Source: Streptomyces sp. NBC_00353 (GTDB lineage: Bacteria; Actinomycetota; Actinomycetes; Streptomycetales; Streptomycetaceae). Taken from it: DNA of 64,000 nt. The stretch covers positions 1,550,001 to 1,614,000 of the forward strand of contig NZ_CP107985.1 of NCBI RefSeq assembly GCF_036108815.1, given 5' to 3'. The position numbers were made by a program, and so were the translations under genes. The notes beneath the pieces were generated by a model. It was not told the origin of the DNA. It did not search any database and was given only the letters and a program-made list of their open reading frames with translations. Below, piece after piece: positions 58,324 through 64,000 of the stretch; position 1 is the stretch's first letter; each line of letters opens with the position of its first letter.

Positions 58324-58518
58324 TCAGGGCTTGAGACTGCTGACGACGTCGGCCGTGGCCGTCAGTCCCTCCTGAATGCTCGGCGCCATACTCGTCCCCG
58401 CCAGGAAGAATCCGAGCAGCGCACAGACGATCGCATGCGAGAGCTTCAGTCCGCCGTTGCGGAGGAAGATCACCGCAAGGACCAGCAGTAACAGCACCAG
58501 TGAGACCGAAATGGCCAT
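58324..58518 (-). CDS. Small membrane protein, unknown function
   Basis: A 64-residue protein from ATG 58518 with GGAGGAGG six bases upstream, an excellent ribosome site. It has one N-terminal helix (ISVSLVLLLLVLAVIFL) and a second hydrophobic stretch (LSHAIVCALLGFFLAGTSMA), then a short polar tail. Such small proteins are widespread in Streptomyces, with no known role. Confidence 0.8.
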   Translation of the reverse strand: MAISVSLVLLLLVLAVIFLRNGGLKLSHAIVCALLGFFLAGTSMAPSIQEGLTATADVVSSLKP

Positions 58519-58652
58519 GGCCAACCTCCTCCGCCGCGCCGGAATGCGGCATTCGGCCGCCAGTGTGGCGTAACGAAGGGGCCATCCGGCGGACTGGCGT
58601 GTCCGCCATCCGGGTGTTGACTGACTGTCACCGCCGCCAGCCGTACGGTCCG

Positions 58653-59546
58653 TCAGACACCGCTCCGGGTAACGCTGCTCTTCGCACGGAGGAAGCGCTC
58701 GAGCCCGGCCAGGTCATCCGTGTTGAGATGATCGACCCCTGCTGCCAGCAGTTCGGTCCAGACGGCGTCACGCTCGGGTCCCGCGACGTCGGGCGTCGCC
58801 CAGAAGCGGACGCGCTGCCCGCCGCGGTGGGCGGCGCCGACGAGGGAACGGAGCCTGTCCCGTTCGGCGGCGGGGAACGGGCCCGTGCCCAGCCAGCCGA
58901 AGCTCTCGGTCCAGTTGCTGCTGATGAGCGGAATGAATGAGGCCGTCGCTGCGGTGCCGAGGTCGTCGAGCCTGCCGTCGTAGAAGGCGAGGCGCGTGCG
59001 CTGCGCCTCCATGGGGACGCGGGCGGCCCGGTCGCCGGAGATGACGGGGATGACTGCGCCTGCGCGTACCCGGCCGTCGTGGTACGAGGTCAGCATCCGG
59101 CGGTACCGCCGCAGTTGCCGGTCGAGCTCCAGGTAGGCGGCGGCGCCGTCCGTCTTGATGTCGATGAGCAGCTGCACGGGTTCGCGGTAGCCGGCGTACA
59201 CCGTGCCGTGGTTGGCCCGGACCCTGGCCAGCAATGGGTTGAGGTAGAGCGACGCGAGGGTGCGGGTGGGGTCGAGGTCGGTGGCTTCGTGGGCGACGAG
59301 CAACTCCCCGTCCACGAGGAAGATGTCCGCCTCGACGCTGGTGAACCCGTGGGAGAGGGCGTCGTGGAGTGGGTGCGTATGGAGGTAGTCGTTGTGCGCG
59401 TGGGCCTGTCGCAGCGGGCGTAGCGGCGGGCGGTGCCGCGCGGCGACGGGCGTGGCGGCCGTCGCCGGCTGAAGGGGGACAGCTGCGCCTGCGGCCAGGG
59501 TGGCCAGGGCGGTGGTGACGACGCGGCGGCGGGTCGGGAACGCCAT
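58653..59546 (-). CDS. Secreted PI-PLC-like phosphodiesterase (AIM6-like)
   Basis: A 297-residue exported protein with ATG 59546 after GGGAGA. The signal begins FPTRRRVVTTALATLAAGAA, with the arginine cluster of a possible Tat signal. The TIM-barrel catalytic segment QAHAHNDYLHTHPLHDALSH, VEADIFLVDGELLVAHEATD and LLIDIKTDGAAA resembles glycerophosphodiester phosphodiesterases and the AIM6 branch of the PI-PLC superfamily; the two histidines and the E/D metal ligands are in place. It probably hydrolyses an extracellular phosphodiester lipid or headgroup. Confidence 0.85.
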   Translation of the reverse strand: MAFPTRRRVVTTALATLAAGAAVPLQPATAATPVAARHRPPLRPLRQAHAHNDYLHTHPLHDALSHGFTSVEADIFLVDGELLVAHEATDLDPTRTLASLYLNPLLARVRANHGTVYAGYREPVQLLIDIKTDGAAAYLELDRQLRRYRRMLTSYHDGRVRAGAVIPVISGDRAARVPMEAQRTRLAFYDGRLDDLGTAATASFIPLISSNWTESFGWLGTGPFPAAERDRLRSLVGAAHRGGQRVRFWATPDVAGPERDAVWTELLAAGVDHLNTDDLAGLERFLRAKSSVTRSGV

Positions 59547-59753
59547 GAATTCTCCCGGGAACGAGGTGCGGACCGGACGGGCGGACGCGACCGAGTATGG
59601 GTCCGGAGCAGCACTTCTGGGCAGGTACCTGCCAAGAGTTGACGCGGTCGTCGACCGTCCGTCGACTGCCGTTCCCCCGGGCGGACGGGATCGTGGGCGG
59701 AGTGGGGTGTGGCCGGTCCGCATGGTCTGGTCCGGTCGGACTCATGCTCTGCA

Positions 59754-59828
59754 CCGCCCGGTCCGCCCGGTCCGCCCGGTCCGCCCGGTCCGCCCGGTCC
59801 GCCCGCCCGCCTGCCTGCCTGCCTGCCC
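59754..59828. repeat. Simple tandem repeats (GTCCGCCCG and CTGC)
   Basis: GTCCGCCCG is repeated five times in perfect tandem (59761-59805) after a partial copy, followed by four to five copies of CTGC (59811-59827). It lies in a 355-base spacer with no gene between the phosphodiesterase and the acyl-CoA dehydrogenase operon. Confidence 0.85.
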
Positions 59829-59840
59829 GGAACGACGAAG

Positions 59841-59873
59841 GGGGCGGGGATACGTGACACGTGTCCCCGCCCC
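59841..59873 (-). terminator. Terminator of the acyl-CoA dehydrogenase operon
   Basis: GGGGCGGGGATACGTG faces CACGTGTCCCCGCCCC, 16 positions with one wobble, almost no loop when fully paired. It lies 29 bases past the stop at 59902. Confidence 0.8.
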
Positions 59874-59901
59874 ACATCCCGCCGCCGTGGGCGCAGTTCC
59901 G

Positions 59902-61029
59902 TTACGGCGCGGGCAGTTCCATCAGTTCGGCGATCGCCTCGAGGTGGCTTCCGGCCGTGCCGTACGCGATCGCGTCGGCCTTGGCCCGCTTCAGATACAG
60001 GTGCGCCGGGTGCTCCCACGTCATGCCGATGCCGCCGTGCAGCTGGATGCACTCCTCCGCGGCGTGGACCGCGACCTTGGAGCAGTACGCCTGTGCCACG
60101 GCCACCGCGAGCGGCGTGTCGGGGCTGCCGGACGCGAGGGCGTCCGCGGCGTTTCGCGCGGCGGCGCGGGCCGAGACGACCTCCAACCAGAGCTGCGCCA
60201 TCCGGTGCTTGAGCGCCTGGAACGAGCCGATGGGCCGGTTGAACTGATGCCGTTCGCGGGTGTACCTGACCGTCTCGGTCAGGCACCACTCGGCGAGGCC
60301 GAGCTGCTCGGAGGCGAGCAGCCCGGCACCGGCGAGCAGGCCGCGGCGTACGGCGGGGCGTGCCGCTTCCGCGTCGGCAAGGAGGGTTCCGGTGGCGGCG
60401 GTGAGGGTGACGGTGGCGAGCGGGCGGGTCTGGTCGAGCGGGACGAGCGGCTCGACGGTGACGCCGGGCGCATCCGCCTCGACCGCGTACAGGCCGTCGG
60501 TGGTCGGCACGAGCAGTACATCGGCTGCGGCCGCGTCGGCGACCGCGGTGACGGTGCCGTCCAGGGTGCCGGTCACGGCCTCGGCCGCCGAGCTGTTCTC
60601 CGGGGCCGTGGGGAACGGCACGGCGAGGACCGCGACCTTGCGTCCTGCGGCCAGCTCGCCGAGCAGTTCGGCGACCGGCCCGTCCTCGCTCCCCAGGGCG
60701 AGGAGCGTCTCGGTCGCGACGACCGCGCTGGTCAGATAGGGGGCGGGGGCCACACTGCGGCCCAATTCCTCCAGAACCACGGCAGCCTCGCGATGACTCG
60801 CGCCCTGGCCGCCGAGCTTCTCCGGCACGAGCAGCCCGGCGGCGCCGATGTCGGCGCCGAGAGCCTTCCACAGCTGCGGGTCGTACGGCGTGTCGGACTC
60901 GATGCGGGCGATCACCGTCGGCGCGTCGGACCGGTCGGCGAGCAACGACCGTACGGTTGACCGCAGGTCGTCCTCGGCCTCCGAGTACAGCAGATCGGGC
61001 GCCACGGTCTCTTCGGTCTGTGCTGTCAT
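59902..61029 (-). CDS. Acyl-CoA dehydrogenase family protein (distal gene)
   Basis: A 375-residue flavoprotein-type acyl-CoA dehydrogenase. N-terminal helical domain with GLLVPEKLGGQGASHREAAV; a weakly conserved middle strand domain; the C-terminal part has RYTRERHQFNRPIGSFQALK (FAD contact), ECIQLHGGIGMTWEHPAHLY and LKRAKADAIAYG. The middle domain is divergent from the family, as is common in partner subunits of two-chain acyl-CoA dehydrogenases. The start overlaps the upstream dehydrogenase stop by four bases, so the two probably form one complex. Confidence 0.92.
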   Translation of the reverse strand: MTAQTEETVAPDLLYSEAEDDLRSTVRSLLADRSDAPTVIARIESDTPYDPQLWKALGADIGAAGLLVPEKLGGQGASHREAAVVLEELGRSVAPAPYLTSAVVATETLLALGSEDGPVAELLGELAAGRKVAVLAVPFPTAPENSSAAEAVTGTLDGTVTAVADAAAADVLLVPTTDGLYAVEADAPGVTVEPLVPLDQTRPLATVTLTAATGTLLADAEAARPAVRRGLLAGAGLLASEQLGLAEWCLTETVRYTRERHQFNRPIGSFQALKHRMAQLWLEVVSARAAARNAADALASGSPDTPLAVAVAQAYCSKVAVHAAEECIQLHGGIGMTWEHPAHLYLKRAKADAIAYGTAGSHLEAIAELMELPAP

Positions 61030-62219
61030 CGGGACAGGTCCTTCCAGGCGACGTCCTTGTCGTTGCGCGGCTCGGCGGGCAGCCCGAGGACGCGTTCGGC
61101 GACGATGTTCAGCAGAACCTCGCTCGTGCCGCCCTCGATCGAGTTGCCCTTGGACCGCAGATAGCGGTAGCCCGCATCGCGTCCGGTGAAGTCGACCAGG
61201 TCCGGCCGGCGCATCGTCCAGTCGCTGTACAACAGCCCCTCTTCGCCGAGGAGTTCGACCTCCAGTCCGCTGATCTCCTGGTTGAGGCGGGCGAAGGCGA
61301 GTTTCATGCCGGAGCCTTCGGGGCCCGGCTGCCCGGCGACGAGCTGCTGGCGCAGCCGTTCGCCGGCCAGCCTGGCGACCTCGGCCTCGACCCAGAGGGT
61401 GAGCAGCCGCTGGTGGAGATCATGGGTGCGCAGTTCGGGACGTTCGCGCCAGGTCCTGGCAACCGGGCCGATCATGCCGCCCTCGCGCGGGATCCGGGAT
61501 CCGCCGATCGAGACGCGCTCGTTCATCAGGGTGGTCTGGGCGACCTTCCAGCCGGCGCCGACCGGGCCGAGCCGTCGGCTGTCGGGGATGCGTACGCCGG
61601 TGAGGAAGACCTCGTTGAACTCGGCCTCGCCGGTGATCTGACGCAGCGGCCGTACCTCGACACCCGGGTCGGTCATGTCGCAGATGAAGTAGCTGATGCC
61701 GCGGTGCTTGGGCAGGTCCGGGTCGGTGCGGGCGATGAGGATCGCCCAGCGGGCCACATGGGCGCTGGACGTCCAGACCTTCTGGCCGTCGACGATCCAG
61801 TCCCCGTCGGCCTCTTCGCGCACGGCGCGGGTGCCCAGTGCGGCCAGGTCGGATCCGGCGCCCGGCTCGCTGAAGAGCTGGCACCACACCTCCTCGCCGA
61901 CCCACAGGGGGCGCAGGAAGCGCTGCTTCTGCTCGTCGGTGCCGAAGCCGAGGATCGTGGGGGCGGCCATGCCGAGGCCGATGCCGATGCGGCGCGGGTC
62001 GTTGTCAGGGGCGCCCGCTGCCGCGAGTTCGGCGTCGACGACCGGCTGCAGGGAGCGCGGTGCGTCGAGTCCGCCGAGCCCGGCCGGATAGTGCACCCAC
62101 GCGAGGCCGGCGTCGAAGCGGGCCCTCAGGAAGTCCGTGCGCCCGGTGGTGGCCGGGGGGTGTGCGGCGAGCAGCTCCCGGGTGCGGCGGCGGAGTTCGG
62201 CCGCGTCGATCGTCGTCAT
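61026..62219 (-). CDS. Acyl-CoA dehydrogenase family protein (proximal gene)
   Basis: A 397-residue acyl-CoA dehydrogenase. It has APTILGFGTDEQKQRFLRPL, the flavin loop WCQLFSEPGAGSDLAALGTR, GDWIVDGQKVWTSSAHVARW, then KGNSIEGGTSEVLLNIVAER with the loop that carries the catalytic base in many members. It is typical of the long-chain/steroid-type actinobacterial branch that works as heteromers with a second subunit (here the next gene). ATG 62219 overlaps the oxidoreductase stop by four bases (ATGA). Confidence 0.93.
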   Translation of the reverse strand: MTTIDAAELRRRTRELLAAHPPATTGRTDFLRARFDAGLAWVHYPAGLGGLDAPRSLQPVVDAELAAAGAPDNDPRRIGIGLGMAAPTILGFGTDEQKQRFLRPLWVGEEVWCQLFSEPGAGSDLAALGTRAVREEADGDWIVDGQKVWTSSAHVARWAILIARTDPDLPKHRGISYFICDMTDPGVEVRPLRQITGEAEFNEVFLTGVRIPDSRRLGPVGAGWKVAQTTLMNERVSIGGSRIPREGGMIGPVARTWRERPELRTHDLHQRLLTLWVEAEVARLAGERLRQQLVAGQPGPEGSGMKLAFARLNQEISGLEVELLGEEGLLYSDWTMRRPDLVDFTGRDAGYRYLRSKGNSIEGGTSEVLLNIVAERVLGLPAEPRNDKDVAWKDLSR

Positions 62220-63184
62220 CGGGCAACTCCTGCCGGAAGGACGACGATACGGCCGGTGCTCCTGCCGTCGGCGACACGCTGGACGGCATCCGCCGCCCCG
62301 CCCATCGCGACACGCTCGCTGATCAGCGGCTTGATGACGCCGCGCGCCGCGAGCGCGGTGAGCTCCTGGTGGCAGGCGCGGACCGCGGCCGGGTCCTTGG
62401 TGTTGTACAGACCCCAGTGGAGCCCGACGATCGAGTAGTTCTTGACGAGGGCGTGGTTGAGCGCGGGGGTGGGGATGACGCCGCTCGCGAAGCCGACGAC
62501 GATCACCCGGCCCTCGAAGGCGATGCACTTCACGGACTTGGCGTACGCGTCGCCGCCGACCGGGTCGTACACGACATCGGCGCCGCGCCCGCCGGTGGCT
62601 TCCTTGACCGCCGCGACAATGTCCTCGGTGCGGCGGTCGATGACCAGGTCGCAGCCGAGCTCATGGGCGATCTTGGCCTTCTCGGGGCCTCCGACGACAC
62701 CGATGACCTTGGCCCCGGCAGCCTTGCCGAGCTGGACGGCCGCGCTGCCGACACCGCCCGCCGCGGCGTGTACGAGGAGGGTCTCGCCCGCCTGGAGGTG
62801 CGCCCTGCGGTGCAGTCCGAACCAGCCCGTCTGGTAGCCGATGTGCAGAGCGGCCGCCTCGGCGTCGTCCAGGGCGTCCGGGGCCGGCAGCAGAGCCGCC
62901 TCGTCCGCGACGACGTACTCGGCGAAGCCGCCGTTCGGCAGGGCGGGGGTGGCAAGGACCCGGCGCCCGTCCGGCGTCTCGCCGCAGATCTCGACTCCCG
63001 GGGTGAACGGCAGGGGCGGCCGCACCTGGTACTGGCCGCGGCAGAGCAGCGCGTCCGGGAAGTTGATGTTCGCCGCGAGCACCTTGAGGAGCACCTGCCC
63101 GTCGCCGGGCGTGGGCCGGTCCGTCTCCTCGAGCCGCATCACCTCGCTCGGCTCGCCGTTCCGGTGCACTCGCCATGCCTGCAT
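62216..63184 (-). CDS. NADPH:quinone oxidoreductase family protein
   Basis: A 322-residue zinc-free medium-chain oxidoreductase. ATG 63184 (MQAWRVHRNGEPSEVMRLEE) follows GGAGG, better than the ATG 11 codons earlier. It has an N-terminal GroES-like domain with FPDALLCRGQYQVRPPLPFT, nucleotide loop HAAAGGVGSAAVQLGKAAGA, and the family's GRGADVVYDPVGGDAYAKSV. It heads the operon with the two acyl-CoA dehydrogenases and may handle the enoyl product or supply redox balance. An AAGCG palindrome lies about 50 bases upstream. Confidence 0.92.
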   Translation of the reverse strand: MQAWRVHRNGEPSEVMRLEETDRPTPGDGQVLLKVLAANINFPDALLCRGQYQVRPPLPFTPGVEICGETPDGRRVLATPALPNGGFAEYVVADEAALLPAPDALDDAEAAALHIGYQTGWFGLHRRAHLQAGETLLVHAAAGGVGSAAVQLGKAAGAKVIGVVGGPEKAKIAHELGCDLVIDRRTEDIVAAVKEATGGRGADVVYDPVGGDAYAKSVKCIAFEGRVIVVGFASGVIPTPALNHALVKNYSIVGLHWGLYNTKDPAAVRACHQELTALAARGVIKPLISERVAMGGAADAVQRVADGRSTGRIVVLPAGVAR

Positions 63185-63234
63185 GAGGGGCCTCCACAAC
63201 ACTGTCGGCATTACCACTGCTCCGGCGCATACTA

Positions 63235-63246
63235 AGCGGTCGCTTG
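63235..63246. promoter_or_regulatory. TetR-type operator candidate
   Basis: AAGCG-GT-CGCTT in the context ACTAAGCGGTCGCTTGCC. Palindromes of this kind lie before many actinobacterial fatty-acid or steroid genes controlled by TetR-family repressors. No such repressor gene is in the window. Confidence 0.5.
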
Positions 63247-63300
63247 CCGGACTGGGAACAGCCTGCCCGGACCGATTCGTCCGGGCCGGGACATGACTGC

Positions 63301-63340
63301 GCGCCCGGCACGCCCCGAGAGGTCGGGGGATGCCGGGCGC
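63301..63340. terminator. Strong hairpin terminator
   Basis: GCGCCCGGCA (63301-63310) pairs perfectly with TGCCGGGCGC (63331-63340), and inner CCCCGA/TCGGGG extends the stem around a short loop. It serves the leftward gene ending at 63400 and insulates the operon to the left. Confidence 0.85.
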
Positions 63341-63399
63341 GCGGCCGGTCGGAGCAGAGCCGGCCGGTGTCGAGGGCCGCTCCGACGGCCCCTACCGGT

Positions 63400-64000
63400 T
63401 CAGCCGACCACCAGCTCGGCAATCTGCGGCGCCGCCGACCCGGCGCGCCAGGCGAGACGTACCGCATCAGCTGTGCGACCGGTCGTATTCACCCTGGTGT
63501 ACGGACCGTCGAGCTCACCGACGGTGTGCCAGGTTCCGTCGGCGCCCCGCAGCTGGATGTCGGCGAGGGCGTCCGACCCGGCCGGCTGCAGGACGGTGAC
63601 GGACCCGACGGAGCGCGCGGAGCCGAGCCCCAGCTCCAGCGCCTCACCGGCCTCCGGCGCGCGCGCCGCCCGGTAGACGGTGCCCGGGTCGCCGTCGGCC
63701 GCCGAGCGCAGGGCGGATCCGGTGGCGGCGGGCGGTCCGCCGGCCACCGCACCGTCCTTCAGCTCGATGGAGAACTCACGCACGACAAGCCAGTTCGTCT
63801 GGCCCGCGGTCGCCCGCGCCCGCACATAGCGGGCCTTCGTACCGGCGGGGACGGTCGCAGTGACGTCCGGCTTTCCGGAGAACGTGGTGAGCTGCTGCCA
63901 GCTCTGCCCGTCGACGGAGTACTCCAGCACGCCGTCGTGGAGGTAGTCGCCGGCGCTGCCGGGCTTGGCCATGGCGAGGGTGATGTCGCCGATCTCCCGT
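63400..64000 (-). CDS. Secreted glycoside-hydrolase-type protein, C-terminal discoidin-like domains (partial)
   Basis: Open to the window edge, so only the last 200 residues are seen. They form an F5/8 type C (discoidin, CBM32-like) domain and the end of a second one: YLHDGVLEYSVDGQSWQQLT, VPAGTKARYVRARATAGQTN, WLVVREFSIELKDG, then GSALRSAADGDPGTVYRAA and VGSVTVLQPAGSDALADIQL. Such tails are typical of large secreted Streptomyces beta-N-acetylglucosaminidase/hyaluronidase-type (GH84) enzymes, but the catalytic domain is outside the window, so the enzyme class is inferred. Confidence 0.7.
   Translation of the reverse strand, partial: REIGDITLAMAKPGSAGDYLHDGVLEYSVDGQSWQQLTTFSGKPDVTATVPAGTKARYVRARATAGQTNWLVVREFSIELKDGAVAGGPPAATGSALRSAADGDPGTVYRAARAPEAGEALELGLGSARSVGSVTVLQPAGSDALADIQLRGADGTWHTVGELDGPYTRVNTTGRTADAVRLAWRAGSAAPQIAELVVG

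Noticed and set aside
59754..59828. CRISPR array
   Set aside because: The repeats are 9 bp and 4 bp in uninterrupted tandem with no spacers. No CRISPR-like array or cas gene was found anywhere in the window.
59500..60960. 486-codon plus-strand frame including the GTCCGCCCG repeats
   Set aside because: It runs antisense to an acyl-CoA dehydrogenase and includes a simple-repeat region encoding VRPVRPVRP; no ribosome site.

Overview
The window is about 70% GC and has the gene style of an actinobacterium, almost certainly a Streptomyces: GTG starts, four-base stop/start overlaps, secreted M4 and S8 proteases, a P450 with its own ferredoxin and reductase, a YczE/MocR pair and many small secreted or one-pass membrane proteins. 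The many insertion-sequence remnants and gene fragments point to an accessory, probably chromosome-arm region.

Layout. 1-9.5 kb: the end of a LuxR-type regulator followed by a secreted M4 metalloprotease, a 2-oxoglutarate dioxygenase, a quinone-oxidoreductase-like enzyme, a DJ-1/PfpI protein, a LysR and a MerR regulator, with stubs of a TetR regulator, a methyltransferase and an antibiotic-type phosphotransferase between them. 9.5-19.6 kb is tidy: DEAD-box helicase, YrdC/YciO protein, glutamate synthase small subunit, a ferredoxin / ferredoxin reductase / P450 operon, a VOC protein and the divergent yczE/MocR pair.

19.6-51.4 kb is a mobile-DNA mosaic. It holds tRNA 3'-half fragments that look like attachment sites (Arg-CCU type near 21.4 kb, a second type near 28.4 kb, Ser type near 45.5 kb), a 37-bp direct repeat at 22.5 and 44.6 kb bracketing 22 kb, an exact 62-bp repeat at 28.9 and 46.1 kb, and remnants of IS481, IS5, IS630 and IS3 elements. 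The best-defined object is a 2.27-kb ISL3-family element (30763-33029) with 28-bp terminal inverted repeats, an 8-bp target duplication and an intact SAM-methyltransferase gene as passenger. Between these lie working-looking genes: two SpoIIE/PP2C phosphatases, a tandem P-loop ATPase, a large S8 protease with an upstream TrmB/LuxR-type regulator, a thioredoxin-reductase-like enzyme, a NUDIX hydrolase, an SDR enzyme with a divergent XRE regulator and an Ada-type metal-binding protein. No integrase or conjugation gene is visible.

51.4-64 kb returns to ordered operons: a ribose operon read leftwards (lacI-type regulator, rbsA, a fused permease/binding protein, rbsK, rbsD) behind tandem LacI-type operators, a DUF779 protein, a secreted PI-PLC-like phosphodiesterase, a three-gene acyl-CoA dehydrogenase / quinone oxidoreductase operon, and the end of a large secreted protein with discoidin-like domains.

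Two themes stand out. A LuxR-tailed regulator sits directly upstream of a large secreted protease twice (M4 at the left edge, S8 at 34.9-39.5 kb). The central 30 kb also carries layered attachment-site and transposon scars. All calls come from reading the sequence; no database search was run.
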